Of a stretch of DNA of 64,000 nt, positions 17,204-27,215 are shown in pieces. This DNA comes from Cohnella faecalis (GTDB lineage Bacteria; Bacillota; Bacilli; Paenibacillales; Paenibacillaceae): positions 1 through 64,000 of the forward strand of contig NZ_QXJM01000029.1 of NCBI RefSeq assembly GCF_003570905.1, read 5' to 3'. Position 1 is the stretch's first letter. Every line of letters begins with the position of its first letter. The position numbers and the translations under genes are program-made. A model generated the notes under the pieces. It was not told where the DNA came from, searched no databases, and was given only the letters and a program-made list of their open reading frames with translations.

Positions 17204-18511
17204 CTAATCATTCAGCTCTGAAAAAGCGTCTTTGTATGCCTCGATAGTCGAATCGATATCCGCTTCCGTATGGGCCGTCGACACGAACAAGCCCTCGAAC
17301 GGCGATGGCGCGATGTTGACGCCCCGATCGAGAAGCTTCGCGAACAAGGAGCGGAACCGTTCCGTATTCGCTCTTTTCGCCGTCTCGAAATTGATAACGT
17401 GCTCATCCGTGAAAAATGGACAAATCATCGATCCGATCCGATTGATCGTCAGCGGAATGCCGGTTTCCCGGGCGCTATTCTCAAGCCCAAGCTGCAGTCT
17501 GGCCGACAATCGCTCAAGCAGTTGATAGCTCTCCGCGTTCATCAGCTTCAACGTGGCGAGTCCGGCGGCCATCGCCAGCGGGTTGCCCGACAGCGTTCCG
17601 GCCTGGTAGATCGGACCTACAGGCGCCATCTGCTCCATAATGTCTCTTCGGCCTCCGTAAGCTCCGACCGGAAGCCCTCCCCCGATCACTTTGCCGAGAC
17701 AGGTCAAGTCCGGCGTAACGCCGAACAAGCCTTGGGCGCAATTCAAGTGAACGCGGAAGCCCGTCATGACCTCGTCGAAAATGAGCAGACTGCCGTAATT
17801 TGTCGTCAGCTCGCGAAGCCCTGTCAAAAAGCCGGGCAGCGGAGGCACGACGCCCATATTGCCGGCAATCGGCTCGACGATAACCGCCGCGATATCGCCC
17901 CCGAACTTCTCGAAGGCGGCCTTCGCCGATTCCAGATCGTTATAGGGAACCGTTATCGTATGCGCAGCGACGCTCTCCGGAACGCCTGGACTGTCCGGCA
18001 GCCCGAGCGTCGCGACTCCTGAGCCCGCTTTAATAAGCAAGCTGTCCGCATGCCCGTGATAGGAGCCTTCGAACTTCAGTATTTTGCTCCGCTTCGTATA
18101 GCCTCTTGCGAGCCTAAGCGCGCTCATAGTCGCTTCCGTACCGGAGTTGACCATCCGAACGATATCAATGGAAGGAACCCGCTCGCTGACCAACTCGGCC
18201 ATCTCCGTCTCCAGTTCCGTCGGCGCTCCGAAGCTCGTTCCCTTTTCCGCCGTACGCTTGATCGCTTCGACCACGGTCGGATGCGCATGTCCCGCGATCA
18301 GCGGTCCCCAGGAAAGCACGTAATCGATATAAGTCTGGCCGTCGATGTCCGTAATGCGGCTTCCGGACCCGCTCTCGATAACGAGAGGAGTAAGTCCGAC
18401 GGATTTGAACGCCCGAACCGGGCTGTTCACGCCGCCAGGGATAAATCGCTTCGCTTTTTCAAAAGCGGCTTTGGAACGGGAATCCGACCGATTACGACGA
18501 TTTTCACTCAT
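17204..18511 (-). CDS. hemL: Glutamate-1-semialdehyde 2,1-aminomutase
   Basis: 435 residues. PLP enzyme that makes 5-aminolevulinate from glutamate-1-semialdehyde, second step of the C5 pathway. Motifs: [50 protein letters not shown] and [17 protein letters not shown] with the PLP-binding lysine. ATG 18511 is preferred over a GTG nine bases upstream because the AGGAT site is only one base from the GTG but well spaced for the ATG. It is separated from the other hem genes by a divergently oriented Crp-family gene. Confidence 0.97.
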   Translation of the reverse strand: MSENRRNRSDSRSKAAFEKAKRFIPGGVNSPVRAFKSVGLTPLVIESGSGSRITDIDGQTYIDYVLSWGPLIAGHAHPTVVEAIKRTAEKGTSFGAPTELETEMAELVSERVPSIDIVRMVNSGTEATMSALRLARGYTKRSKILKFEGSYHGHADSLLIKAGSGVATLGLPDSPGVPESVAAHTITVPYNDLESAKAAFEKFGGDIAAVIVEPIAGNMGVVPPLPGFLTGLRELTTNYGSLLIFDEVMTGFRVHLNCAQGLFGVTPDLTCLGKVIGGGLPVGAYGGRRDIMEQMAPVGPIYQAGTLSGNPLAMAAGLATLKLMNAESYQLLERLSARLQLGLENSARETGIPLTINRIGSMICPFFTDEHVINFETAKRANTERFRSLFAKLLDRGVNIAPSPFEGLFVSTAHTEADIDSTIEAYKDAFSELND

Positions 18512-18592
18512 GTTCGTCACATCCTACTATCTGAATTGGAAAAGGCTGTGGTACACTAAGAGACGTCAAGCAACTCACAGGAGGGTACGATA

Positions 18593-19255
18593 ATGATAGA
18601 GTGGCTCAAAAAAGTATCCCTATTCGACAATCTAAACGACGACCAATTGGAACATATTTTACGTATCGCCAACCGGAGGACGTTTCAAACCGGAACGATT
18701 CTGTTTCAGGAAAAAGACTACGGCAACACGTTCTATGTCGTCTTGACCGGAACGATCAAGCTGTTCACGCGAAGCAATTCCGGCGAAGAAAAGATTTTAT
18801 CGCTCGTCAACGCTGGGGAAAGCTTCGGAGAGCTGTCCTTGCTAGACGGAAGGCCGCGGTCGGCTTCGGCGCAAACGCTGGAGACGACAACCGTGCTCGA
18901 GCTGTCCTCCCAGACGTTCATGGAGCTGCTGCAAACCCATTTCGACATTACCCGCGGCATTCTGGCCGAGCTTTGCAGAAGGCTGCGCCAGACGAACGAG
19001 CACGTCAACGACTTGACGTTCCTCGACGGCCGCACCCGCGTACTCAAAAATCTGATTACGCTGGCCAACCAGAACGGCAAGCGCGACGGCCAGATCATCA
19101 CCGTCCATATGGCTCTCAACTTCGACGAGCTGGCCCAGATGGCTGGCGTCACCAAGATCGTGCTGACCGACGTTATCCGGGAATTCGAGAGCCGAGGCGT
19201 ACTTCAATTCGGCATCGGCGAATATAAAATCAATCTGCTCAAGCTAAGAGGCTGA
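18593..19255 (+). CDS. Crp/Fnr-family transcription regulator
   Basis: 220 residues, ATG after CAGGAGGG. The N-terminal cyclic-nucleotide-type beta barrel shows ILFQEKDYGNTFYVVLTG and GESFGELSLLDGRPRSASA; the dimer helix follows, and the C-terminal winged helix has NFDELAQMAGVTKIVLTDVI. There is no Cys cluster as in Fnr, so oxygen sensing through Fe-S is unlikely. The phosphate-cassette position reads ELSLLDGRPRSA, close to cAMP-binding Crp, but the ligand is unknown. It sits alone on the + strand between hemB and hemL, sharing an ~80-base divergent promoter region with hemL, which makes hemL or heme synthesis a candidate target. Confidence 0.92.
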   Translation: MIEWLKKVSLFDNLNDDQLEHILRIANRRTFQTGTILFQEKDYGNTFYVVLTGTIKLFTRSNSGEEKILSLVNAGESFGELSLLDGRPRSASAQTLETTTVLELSSQTFMELLQTHFDITRGILAELCRRLRQTNEHVNDLTFLDGRTRVLKNLITLANQNGKRDGQIITVHMALNFDELAQMAGVTKIVLTDVIREFESRGVLQFGIGEYKINLLKLRG

Positions 19256-19275
19256 CCGTCGGTCAGCCTTTTTCG
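19249..19275 (+). terminator. Terminator of the Crp-family gene, overlapping the hemB end
   Basis: AGGCTGACC-GTC-GGTCAGCCTTTTT: the stem starts at the regulator's stop codon, and the T-run lies inside the last codons of hemB on the other strand. Confidence 0.85.
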
Positions 19276-20255
19276 TTCAGCCAGCGAGCGGCATCCTTGG
19301 CATGGTACGTAATGATCATATCCGCTCCAGCGCGCTTCATCCCCGTCAGCGTCTCCAGAACGATCGCTCTCTCGTCGATCCATCCTTGCAAAGCCGCCGC
19401 CTTTACCATCGCGTATTCCCCGCTGACGTTGTAGACTGCAATCGGCAGATCAAAGCGGTCTTTTAGCAGACGAAGAACGTCCAGGTAAGCAAGACCAGGC
19501 TTCACCATAAGGAAGTCGGCGCCCTCGTCCACGTCGGCTTGCGCTTCGCGAAGAGCTTCCCGGACGTTGGCCGGATCCATCTGATACGTCTTGCGGTCGC
19601 CGAATTGCGGTGCGGAATGAGCCGCTTCGCGGAACGGCCCGTAATACGCCGACGAATATTTGACCGCGTAGGACATAATCGGCACGTGCGACAGCCCCGC
19701 CTCGTCAAGCCCGGCGCGGATAGCGGCCACGAAGCCGTCCATCATATTGGACGGCGCGATGATGTCCGCGCCCGCCTTCGCTTGCGATACCGCTGTCCGC
19801 GCAAGAAGCGCGAGCGAATCGTCATTGTCGATAACGGGACCATCGGCGGTATGATGCACGACTCCGCAATGCCCATGGTCGGTAAATTGGCACAAGCAGG
19901 TGTCCGCTATGACGATTAACTCGGGATAAAGCTGCTTAATTCGGCGAATGCCCTGCTGAACGATGCCATCCTCGGCGTAGGCCGACGATCCGACCGCGTC
20001 TTTGCTATCCGGAACTCCGAATACGAGCACCGATCGGATTCCTGCGGACACAAGCTCCGACAATTCCTGTTCGACAGTGTCAAGCGAAAAGTGAAAGACG
20101 CCGGGCATCGACCTGATTTCATGCTTGATGCCGGTGCCGGGCACGATATAGATCGGAGCTATGAAATCGTTCGCGGTCAGAATGGTCTCTCTTACGAGCG
20201 AACGCATGGATGCGCTGTTTCTGAGCCTCCGATTGCGAGTTACGGGAAAAGTCAT
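19263..20255 (-). CDS. hemB: Porphobilinogen synthase (5-aminolevulinate dehydratase)
   Basis: 330 residues. Condenses two 5-aminolevulinates into porphobilinogen. It shows the metal-binding Cys cluster [16 protein letters not shown], the first Schiff-base lysine in [13 protein letters not shown] and the second in [12 protein letters not shown]. It starts seven bases after the cobA/hemD stop, with AAAGGGG upstream, so it is the last gene of the hemA-to-hemB operon. Three Cys in the cluster suggest a zinc-type enzyme. Confidence 0.97.
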   Translation of the reverse strand: MTFPVTRNRRLRNSASMRSLVRETILTANDFIAPIYIVPGTGIKHEIRSMPGVFHFSLDTVEQELSELVSAGIRSVLVFGVPDSKDAVGSSAYAEDGIVQQGIRRIKQLYPELIVIADTCLCQFTDHGHCGVVHHTADGPVIDNDDSLALLARTAVSQAKAGADIIAPSNMMDGFVAAIRAGLDEAGLSHVPIMSYAVKYSSAYYGPFREAAHSAPQFGDRKTYQMDPANVREALREAQADVDEGADFLMVKPGLAYLDVLRLLKDRFDLPIAVYNVSGEYAMVKAAALQGWIDERAIVLETLTGMKRAGADMIITYHAKDAARWLNEKG

Positions 20256-20262
20256 TGGAAGA

Positions 20263-21813
20263 TTAACCCCTTTCTTTCGAACGCCGATTGGCCGCCAAAG
20301 CGTCGATCAATCCTTCGATCGTCGAATGCTCCGCGGTCACGGTCACTTGAAGTCCGTTTTCTTCCGCCGTCCGGGCCGTTATCGGTCCGATACATACGAT
20401 GTCGATGCCCTTCAGCCATGCGGCGGGATCTTCCGCCCCGAGTCTTCTGAGCGCTTCCAGCAAGTTAGTAACGGTGGACGAGCTGGTGAACGTGATCGCA
20501 TGGATATCTCCGTCGCGGAGCATTTCCGGCAGGAAAGGATCGTTGTTAACCGCCAGCGTCGTCTCGTAAACGTCGATTCCTACCGTCTCGACGCCTCTGC
20601 CCGCGAGCTCGCGGACTAGAACGTCGCGCGCCAAATCGCCGTGCGGCAACAGCGCCTTCTGGCCCGGGAGCAGCTCTTCCGCCAAGGAATCGAGCAAGCC
20701 CTCGGCATGAAATTTATCCGGTAGGACGGCGGCTCTGACGCCTCGAATACGAAGCGCCTCCGCCGTCTTCGGTCCGACCGCCGCGAACTTTGCCCGGTGA
20801 AAATCCCGAATATCTCTGGAGCACTCATCCAGCCAGCGGAAAAAGTAGTCAACGCCGTTGACGCTCGTAAGCACGACCCAATCGTACGTCTCCGAACGAA
20901 GAAGCGCGTCTCGAACGGCTTGAACGGCCGTCTCGGAAGACACGGCCCGTGTTTCGATAACCGGGAATTCGTAAGGCTCGCCGCCAAGCTCGTCGATCCG
21001 GTTCGTCAGCTCGCTCGCTTGAGATCGTGCCCGCGTAACGAGTATGCGCATCCCGAAGAGCGGCTTATCCTCGACCCATGCAAGCGTCTCGCGCTGACGG
21101 ACGACATCTCCGACGATAATAACGGCGGGCGGCTTAAAGCCCGCTTCTTTCACCTTGTCCTCGATATTGGCCAGCGTGCCTACAATCGTTCGCTGTTCCG
21201 CCCGAGTCCCCCAGCGCACTAGCGCGATAGGAGTTTCCGGCGAGCGTCCGTGCTTGACGAGCTGCTCGCTAATATAGCCGACCTTGGCGACTCCCATCAA
21301 AAAGACGAGCGTGCCGGTGGCGTTCGTTACTTTGTCCCAATGAATCGATCGATCCAGCTTGTCCGGACTTTCATGACCGGTAATGATCGAAAAGGATGAG
21401 GCCAAATCGCGATGAGTTACCGGTATGCCAGCGTAAGCGGGAACCGAAATCGCCGATGTGATGCCGGGAACGATTTCGAACGCGACGCCGTTCTGCTTTA
21501 GCAGCTCAGCTTCCTCCCCTACCCGTCCGAACACGGTAGGGTCGCCGCCTTTCAACCTCGTTACCGTTTTGCCTTGAAGGGCAAGATCGACGAGAAGCCG
21601 ATTAATGTCCTCTTGCTTCATCGTATGGCGGTCAGGCAGCTTGCCGACGTAGATTCGTTCGGCATCCGGTCGAGCTTCCGCAAGAAGCTGAGGGCCTGCC
21701 AGCCGGTCGTATACGATGCAATCCGACTTGCGAAGCGCTTCAAGCCCTCTTACGGTAATCAGCTTCGGATCTCCCGGACCCGCGCCTACGAGATACACTT
21801 TTCCTTTGGCCAT
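20263..21813 (-). CDS. cobA-hemD: Fused uroporphyrinogen-III C-methyltransferase / uroporphyrinogen-III synthase
   Basis: 516 residues with two enzymes. Residues 1-~245 are the SAM-dependent methyltransferase ([50 protein letters not shown]), which makes precorrin-2. Residues ~255-510 are HemD ([45 protein letters not shown]), which closes the tetrapyrrole ring. The same chain can thus make and then divert uroporphyrinogen III toward siroheme or B12. It starts three bases after the hemC stop. Such fusions are known in Clostridia and Paenibacillaceae; B. subtilis keeps hemD separate. Confidence 0.96.
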   Translation of the reverse strand: MAKGKVYLVGAGPGDPKLITVRGLEALRKSDCIVYDRLAGPQLLAEARPDAERIYVGKLPDRHTMKQEDINRLLVDLALQGKTVTRLKGGDPTVFGRVGEEAELLKQNGVAFEIVPGITSAISVPAYAGIPVTHRDLASSFSIITGHESPDKLDRSIHWDKVTNATGTLVFLMGVAKVGYISEQLVKHGRSPETPIALVRWGTRAEQRTIVGTLANIEDKVKEAGFKPPAVIIVGDVVRQRETLAWVEDKPLFGMRILVTRARSQASELTNRIDELGGEPYEFPVIETRAVSSETAVQAVRDALLRSETYDWVVLTSVNGVDYFFRWLDECSRDIRDFHRAKFAAVGPKTAEALRIRGVRAAVLPDKFHAEGLLDSLAEELLPGQKALLPHGDLARDVLVRELAGRGVETVGIDVYETTLAVNNDPFLPEMLRDGDIHAITFTSSSTVTNLLEALRRLGAEDPAAWLKGIDIVCIGPITARTAEENGLQVTVTAEHSTIEGLIDALAANRRSKERG

Positions 21814-21816
21814 CGC

Positions 21817-22743
21817 CTATTCCCTCGCTTCCGCCAATATCCGATCGGCTCCTTGCCCGATGAGCGCTTCCGCTACGGTGCGCCCGACCGAGACAGGATC
21901 TTGACCTTGAAAGCTTTCGCGCAATATGCGCAAGCCGTCCGGCGAAGCTACCATGCCGGTCATCTTGACTTGATCTTCCACAACTTCCGCGAAGGCTCCG
22001 ATCGGCACCTGACAGCCGCCGTTCAGCAAGCCGAGAAACGTCCGCTCCGCGGTAACCGCCTGCCTTGTCGCATCGTCATCGAATCGGGCAAGCAGCGAAA
22101 GCAGCTCTTCGTCGTCGGCTCGGCATTCGACCGCAAGCGCGCCCTGCCCAACGGCAGGCAAGCAAACCTCAGGAGGTACGTAAGCCGTTATCCGGTCTTT
22201 CCAGCCCATTCGATGCAGCCCTGCCGCAGCCAGCATAATGGCGTCGAACCCTTCTTCCGTCAGCTTCCTTATCCGTGTGTCGATATTGCCGCGAAGCGAT
22301 TCGATCGCAAGATCCGGACGAAGCGCCTGCAGCTGGGCTCCGCGCCGCAAGCTGCTTGTGCCGACCCGCGCTCCTTGCGGCAGCTCTTCGACGGAACGCG
22401 CCGTCAGGCTGACGAGGCAATCCCTGGGGTCTTCCCGCTCCGGTATGGCGCCGATAACGAGTCCTTCGGGCAGTTCGAACGGCATGTCCTTCATGCTGTG
22501 AATGGCGCAGTCGATTTCCCCGTCCAGAAGCGCCTGCTCGATCTCTTTCACGAACAGACCTTTGCCTCCAACCTTGGACAGCGTTACGTCCAATATCCGA
22601 TCGCCTCGCGTTACGATCTTTTTGATTTCGAATGCAAACGGCAGTCCGGCTTGCTCGCAGATAGCCGTAAGCTTATCGATCGTTTGTTGCGTCTGCGTCA
22701 GCGCCAAGGCGCTCTGCCGGGTTCCGACAACGATAGTGCGCAT
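21817..22743 (-). CDS. hemC: Hydroxymethylbilane synthase (porphobilinogen deaminase)
   Basis: 308 residues. Polymerises four porphobilinogens. [35 protein letters not shown] (Arg-rich substrate site) and [13 protein letters not shown] with the dipyrromethane-binding Cys are all present. ATG 22743 ([10 protein letters not shown]) fits the family and has GAGGA upstream; a longer frame adds twelve unsupported residues. Confidence 0.97.
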   Translation of the reverse strand: MRTIVVGTRQSALALTQTQQTIDKLTAICEQAGLPFAFEIKKIVTRGDRILDVTLSKVGGKGLFVKEIEQALLDGEIDCAIHSMKDMPFELPEGLVIGAIPEREDPRDCLVSLTARSVEELPQGARVGTSSLRRGAQLQALRPDLAIESLRGNIDTRIRKLTEEGFDAIMLAAAGLHRMGWKDRITAYVPPEVCLPAVGQGALAVECRADDEELLSLLARFDDDATRQAVTAERTFLGLLNGGCQVPIGAFAEVVEDQVKMTGMVASPDGLRILRESFQGQDPVSVGRTVAEALIGQGADRILAEARE

Positions 22744-22805
22744 GGATGATTCCTCGATTCTTTGGGGTATCTTCAAGCAACAAACGGTCCGGCAAGAGCG
22801 GCCGC

Positions 22806-23462
22806 TTATGCGGACTCCGACTCCCCGGCTCGTTCTCTCAATCTAGCTATAAGCTTATCCGAATCGACCGGCCAATCGCCTGTCCGCCACTCCTCCAGAG
22901 CTTCCTCGGTTACGGCAGCCGCCAGCAAACGACGACGCTCCGACCGATCGGACACGCTTGCTTTCACGATGGTTCGAATATGGCGCAAGCGGCTTGCGTA
23001 GTCCGAGTAGGCTTCTCCGTACCGCACCGCCAATTCTCCGGCTATGCGCGCCGCCAAAGCGGGCCCAGCGCCGGAAGCGCTCGCAGCCAGAATCAGCTCG
23101 CCCCGGCGAACAACCGCCGGAACGATAAAATCGCCGCTCTCGCCGTCATCCGCCACGTTCGCCAATCCGCCTGCCTTTCGCGCCGCCTCCGCCATTGCCC
23201 GGTTCGCTTCCGGGAGGCTCGTTGCCGCAAATAGCAATGCAGCTCCCTGAACGTCCGTTTCCTCCGCTTCCCGACGGCGCCATTCGATACGACCCTCGCT
23301 TGCGAGTCGATGCAAGCCCTCCGTCAGCCGAGGCGACACGACGCATACGCTCGCTCCGGCTTCCAACAGCCCGTTCGCTTTGCGTTCCGCCACCGGTCCT
23401 CCGCCGACGACCACGCATCTTTTTCCGGTCAAATCAAGCAATATCGGATACCATGCGGCCAT
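22806..23462 (-). CDS. Precorrin-2 dehydrogenase / sirohydrochlorin-branch protein
   Basis: 218 residues. NAD-dependent oxidation of precorrin-2 to sirohydrochlorin, equivalent to the N-terminal half of CysG or B. subtilis YlnF. The Rossmann motif [22 protein letters not shown] is at residues ~15-36 (split here as [12 protein letters not shown] and GLLEAGA), followed by [15 protein letters not shown] and [20 protein letters not shown], then [20 protein letters not shown] 23462 is chosen because AAGGAG precedes it. Ferrochelation would need a separate protein. It belongs with the CobA half of the fused protein downstream, so siroheme synthesis is embedded in the heme operon. Confidence 0.9.
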   Translation of the reverse strand: MAAWYPILLDLTGKRCVVVGGGPVAERKANGLLEAGASVCVVSPRLTEGLHRLASEGRIEWRRREAEETDVQGAALLFAATSLPEANRAMAEAARKAGGLANVADDGESGDFIVPAVVRRGELILAASASGAGPALAARIAGELAVRYGEAYSDYASRLRHIRTIVKASVSDRSERRRLLAAAVTEEALEEWRTGDWPVDSDKLIARLRERAGESESA

Positions 23463-23481
23463 CGGCAATCGAGCTCCTTCC

Positions 23482-24303
23482 CTACATCCAGCTGTGAAAA
23501 GAAGACAACGAGCTGGAAAAAAAGTCCGCAATTATAAGCGCGTATCCCGACAAATTCCACCAAGCCAGCCGAGAACCGTCATCCTTCAACGCGGCTCTCC
23601 TGAGCAAGTAAATGATGTACAATGCCGCCGCTGCGTACGATAACAACAGCTTCTCGTCCAGCAAATTCCCGTATCGTCCTTCCGCGAGCAACGCAGCCGT
23701 CCCCGTCGATAACGACAAGAACAAAAGCGGAACGCCGATCAAGCCGGCTCGATAGGAGTAACGGTCGATCAGCTCAAGTCCCGGCATTCGACTCATCACG
23801 TGCGACCATTGCTTGCGCTTTAATCTGCCGTGCAGGAACAAATACATTCCCGACAGAATGGCCGCCACCGTCAACACCGCGAAGGCAACGACGATAAGCG
23901 AAACGTGAACGATCAGCAGACGGCGCGCCGCTTCGTGGGAAGACAGCGTGATCGCATTGTCCGGACGCTGGATCAGATTTAGCGCCAGCACGGCGAAGCC
24001 TACGGCGTTCACCAGCAGCACGAGGAGATCGGCCCGAATCCACTTGTTCAATATGAACGAAGCGGAGACGAGCAGCCACGATACGAAAAACAAATACTCC
24101 CTAATCGTTAAGGCCGGTTCCGAAAACTGTCTGATTAGCAGCATGAGTAGAAAAGCCGTCTGAAGAACCCATACGAAAACAAGCAGCCCTGTTCCCATCT
24201 TTTTCGCCGTCCGATTGCCGGAAGCGGCGTCGGATACGAAAAAAAGCAGGCTCAGGGCGTAAATGTACAAAATGGCGTCTGTCAGCCAATCTTGCGTTAT
24301 CAT
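23482..24303 (-). CDS. hemX: CcsA/HemX-type membrane protein
   Basis: 273 residues, about eight membrane helices (for example ILYIYALSLLFFVSDA, TGLLVFVWVLQTAFLLMLLI, LLVLLVNAVGFAVLALNLI, LLIVHVSLIVVAFAVLTVAA). The CcsA-like segment has H-V-x-L near residue 130 and SYRAGLIGVPLLFLSLSTG. In B. subtilis the equivalent HemX lowers HemA levels. Position between hemA and sirC in the operon supports the same role; cytochrome c assembly is the other possibility for the fold. The start has GGGAGGAG upstream. Confidence 0.88.
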   Translation of the reverse strand: MITQDWLTDAILYIYALSLLFFVSDAASGNRTAKKMGTGLLVFVWVLQTAFLLMLLIRQFSEPALTIREYLFFVSWLLVSASFILNKWIRADLLVLLVNAVGFAVLALNLIQRPDNAITLSSHEAARRLLIVHVSLIVVAFAVLTVAAILSGMYLFLHGRLKRKQWSHVMSRMPGLELIDRYSYRAGLIGVPLLFLSLSTGTAALLAEGRYGNLLDEKLLLSYAAAALYIIYLLRRAALKDDGSRLAWWNLSGYALIIADFFSSSLSSFHSWM

Positions 24304-24390
24304 GGGAGCAGCTCCTCCCGTATCCCATGCGCACCCCGTCTAATCCATCTTCTGTTGCCGCGCCGGGCAAGCGCCCGCAAGGCTGATTTA

Positions 24391-25803
24391 TCACCTCATG
24401 GCGCCGGCCAGCTGATTAAGCAAGTGCTCGACATCGCGAAGGACGGAAGAAGAGTGCTTCTCCTCGGCTTTGACGGCGACGACCGATTCTTTGCGAGCCA
24501 GCTCCTCGGCCTTCGCTTCCGTACGAAGACGGTCAACGTCTTCCTCCAGGGAGAACAAATCGACGAACAGGCTCATCGCCTCGTCTCCGCGCTTTTCCGC
24601 GGCGAGCTCTTTGATTCGAAGAATCGGATCATGAATGACTTGGGTTACGATGCTTTTGGTTAATTTGCGAATCACTTTCGCTTGTCGTTCATCGAGCTCC
24701 GGCAGCTTGCGGAACAAGCTTTCCATCGTGTTCTCGTGCACGGCGGCCGCTTTTTCCTGAAGCGCCCGGATCAAGGGGCTGACGCCGAGCGTCGCGAACC
24801 ATTGCCGATAGGCTTCTTGCTCAACGACTATCATATCCTCGATTATCGAAGCTTCCTTGCGGCGCTGAGACAAGTTCGTCTCCACAATTCCTTCCAGATC
24901 GTCAATATCGTAAAGGAACACATTGGGAATGTCTCCGCATGCCGGATCGATATCGCGAGGCACGGCGATGTCGATCAGGAACAAAGGCTTTTTCTTGCGT
25001 CTTGCCATGGCGGCTTCTACCGTCTTGCGATCCAATACGAAGCGTTGAGCTCCCGTGCTGCTAATTATGATATCGGTCTCGTTCAATCGGTCCAGCGCTT
25101 CTTCAAGGCCCAGCGCCGTTCCCTGAAACTTGACGGCAAGCTCTTCCGCGCGCGCGACCGTACGGTTAACGACCAGAACCTTCTTCGCACCGTTCGCATG
25201 CAAATGCTGGGCGGTCAGCTCGCTCATCTTGCCCGCGCCGAGAATCATGACCGTCTTGTCGTCGAAACGTCCGAAAATGCGCTTGCCGAGCTCGACAGCC
25301 GCGTAGCTGACCGATACGGCTTTCTCGCCGATCGACGTCTCCGAATGGGCGCGCTTGGCTAGCGTAACCGCCTGCTTGAACAAACGGTTGAACATCGTGC
25401 CCGTTGCCCGCTCTTCTTGAGCGAGCAGGAAGGCGTCGCGAACTTGACCGAGAATTTGCGTCTCCCCGAGGATCATCGAATCGAGCCCGCAAGTAACGCT
25501 GAACAGATGCTCGACCGCCCGATCGTCCTCGTACATGTACAGATGCGGATTGAACTGCTGACGCGGAAGCTTGAACCATTGCTCCATGAAGGAGCGGATA
25601 AAATGGCCGCACAGCTGCTGCCTGTCTACGACAGCGTATATTTCCGTTCGGTTGCAAGTCGCCACGATGACGCCTTCGAGAATACCCGGCGTCTGCTTCA
25701 GCCCCTTCAACGCGGCCGGCATATCGCTGTCCGATAAGGCGAACTTCTCGCGAACCTCGACTGGGGCTGTGCGATAGTTCAAGCCTACGACGATCAAATG
25801 CAC
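24391..25803 (-). CDS. hemA: Glutamyl-tRNA reductase
   Basis: 470 residues from a GTG start (HLIVVGLNYRTAPVEVRE) with GAGGAAGTG upstream. NADPH-dependent, it reduces glutamyl-tRNA to glutamate-1-semialdehyde, the committed step. Motifs: ATCNRTEIYAV with the catalytic Cys, CGLDSMILGETQILGQV, the Rossmann MILGAGKMSELTAQHL, and the C-terminal dimer helix. It is the first gene of the operon; an extended -10 promoter lies about 50 bases upstream. Confidence 0.98.
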   Translation of the reverse strand: MHLIVVGLNYRTAPVEVREKFALSDSDMPAALKGLKQTPGILEGVIVATCNRTEIYAVVDRQQLCGHFIRSFMEQWFKLPRQQFNPHLYMYEDDRAVEHLFSVTCGLDSMILGETQILGQVRDAFLLAQEERATGTMFNRLFKQAVTLAKRAHSETSIGEKAVSVSYAAVELGKRIFGRFDDKTVMILGAGKMSELTAQHLHANGAKKVLVVNRTVARAEELAVKFQGTALGLEEALDRLNETDIIISSTGAQRFVLDRKTVEAAMARRKKKPLFLIDIAVPRDIDPACGDIPNVFLYDIDDLEGIVETNLSQRRKEASIIEDMIVVEQEAYRQWFATLGVSPLIRALQEKAAAVHENTMESLFRKLPELDERQAKVIRKLTKSIVTQVIHDPILRIKELAAEKRGDEAMSLFVDLFSLEEDVDRLRTEAKAEELARKESVVAVKAEEKHSSSVLRDVEHLLNQLAGAMR

Positions 25804-25854
25804 GGGTAATCACTTCCTCTCCGGTCATGGTGTGGACTTGCACATTCAACGATT

Positions 25855-25883
25855 ATTATAGCATAGTTGCTTCGCAGGGTTCA
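25855..25883 (-). promoter_or_regulatory. Putative extended -10 promoter of the hem operon
   Basis: On the minus strand TATGCTATAAT provides a TGn-extended -10 (TATAAT at 25860-25855); the -35 at 17 bases is weak (TGAACC). Confidence 0.55.
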
Positions 25884-26453
25884 CCGCAAATTTGAACAGT
25901 TTTTGAAAATGCGCAGCCTTGTCCGGCACCGCTGCCGATCGTTGAAGCGTCGCGAGTTGCGGCATGTCCTGCACCGTGAACCATTCGCATGGGCGCTTTC
26001 TTGTCTAACACCTATAATTGTCAATAAGGATCATCGCTATTCCACTGCTGCAAGACCGAAAGCGATGCCGTTGTACGCGTCGGGCAATCGGGCGTTGCGT
26101 CTCGGCTGCCTGACGGGCCAGTTAATTAACTGCAATAGATACAACTATTCATCCTGTAGAGTCGCGCCGCTCGGATTGAACTGCAGAAAGTACCGTTATT
26201 TTTTGCCATTTCAGAGCTGGACGCCAAAAACGCTCTAAGTAAATGCACCTTCTGCAGTTAATATTGTTTGAACACCGATCTAATATCAAAATAAAGATAT
26301 GTTTTACAGTTGAACATCAGGCTTTTCGCGCTGCTGTTTGCCATATAGCGTATCCAAATGGTGCAGAATTTCCTTTTGCAGCAATGAAGAACAAGCCGCG
26401 CATATCAGCAGCTTAAAACCAGCCCTCAAATAGTTATAGGTCCTAACATATTC
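25884..26453. other. Non-coding stretch upstream of the hem operon
   Basis: No supported gene in ~570 bases. It holds the 51-bp repeat pair described separately and is otherwise AT-richer than its surroundings. A 61-codon frame at 26304-26489 (-) runs through the speD terminator and has no ribosome-binding site. Confidence 0.6.
26128..26259. repeat. 51-bp repeat pair with inverted end
   Basis: AACTGCAATAGATACAACTAT starts at 26128 (shown to its first 20 bases: AACTGCAATAGATACAACTA) and AACTGCAGAAAGTACCGTTA at 26179, exactly 51 bases apart. The second unit's start AACTGCAGAA (26179-26188) is inverted as TTCTGCAGTT at 26250-26259. Confidence 0.7.
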
Positions 26454-26480
26454 AAAAAGCCGACGCTTTCGCGTCGGCTT
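26454..26480 (-). terminator. Terminator of speD
   Basis: AAGCCGACGC-TTTC-GCGTCGGCTT, a ten-base perfect stem with a T-run on the minus strand, 20 bases past the speD stop. Confidence 0.9.
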
Positions 26481-26499
26481 CGCTCGCATACCGCTATTA

Positions 26500-26898
26500 T
26501 CAAACCAATTCGACTTGCTTCATCTTCGGCTCTTCGACTTGAAGTTCGCCGAGGCCGCGCACAAGCTTCTTGGCATAAGTGCGTTCCGGCTTGAGTACGC
26601 TAACCAGGTAGTCGATAGCAGCTTGCGGATCGACCGTCTCGCCGCAGGTGTAGCAATCGATCGCGGCAAAACCTTTCTCAGGATACGTGTGAATGGAGAG
26701 GTGACTCTCCGAAAGCAGTACGAGAACCGTCGCGCCTTGTGGCTCGAATTGTTGTGCTTGAACCGAGAGTACCGTGGCTCCGCAGGCTTCCGCCGCTTCT
26801 ACCATGTGAGCTTGGAGCAGTTCTGCGCTGTTCAGCATATCGAAGCTTACTCCCCAAGTGTCCACCGCAACATGCCGTCCGAAAGTTGAATATTCCAT
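26500..26898 (-). CDS. speD: S-adenosylmethionine decarboxylase proenzyme
   Basis: 132 residues, the short bacterial (SpeH-type) form. It self-cleaves at the Ser in LSESHLSIHTYPEKG to create the pyruvoyl cofactor, and makes decarboxylated SAM for spermidine synthesis. The conserved Cys of DCYTCGE is present. ATG 26898 follows AAGGGGG. No speE is adjacent. The ~145-base leader is structured and contains a small upstream reading frame (see separate entry). Confidence 0.96.
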   Translation of the reverse strand: MEYSTFGRHVAVDTWGVSFDMLNSAELLQAHMVEAAEACGATVLSVQAQQFEPQGATVLVLLSESHLSIHTYPEKGFAAIDCYTCGETVDPQAAIDYLVSVLKPERTYAKKLVRGLGELQVEEPKMKQVELV

Positions 26899-26941
26899 CT
26901 TCCGGTTCCCCCTTCCTAGGAATAAAATTGTGAAACTGATT

Positions 26942-26989
26942 TCATCCGCTAGGACCTACGTCATTCACTACCCGAGGGAATTTGCTCAT
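26942..26989 (-). CDS. Putative 15-residue leader peptide upstream of speD
   Basis: ATG 26989 follows AAAGGA at nine bases and encodes MSKFPRVVNDVGPSG, ending TGA 43 bases before the speD start. The frame lies within nested inverted repeats: ATTCACT...AGTGAAT enclosing GGAAT...ATTCC. I infer possible translational or attenuation control of speD by polyamine or SAM level, by analogy only. A preceding two-codon ATG-CGA-TGA overlaps its ribosome-binding region. Confidence 0.35.
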   Translation of the reverse strand: MSKFPRVVNDVGPSG

Positions 26990-27043
26990 TCATCGCATTC
27001 CTTTGAGTGAATCCTGGTTCCTATTGTGTTGTCAACGAAACTA

Positions 27044-27072
27044 AAAATACCATCTATCCGCCCGAATTGCAA
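27044..27072 (-). promoter_or_regulatory. Putative speD promoter
   Basis: The minus strand reads TTGCAA (27072-27067), 17 bases, TATTTT (27049-27044), giving a leader of about 140 bases. Confidence 0.55.
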
Positions 27073-27215
27073 TAGTTTTTTTTGGATAGGCGGAATGCTT
27101 GGAATCCCGCGCCGCGGCTAGGAAACGCAGCCATGACTTTACAATCCGCGCCATGCCGTACCGTCAAAGCTTATGCGGGGCGGTTGCGGGGCGTGAGCCC
27201 GATTCGTGAGCGTCC

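Noticed and set aside
26304..26489. 61-codon gene downstream of speD
   Set aside because: It runs through the speD terminator and has no ribosome-binding site.
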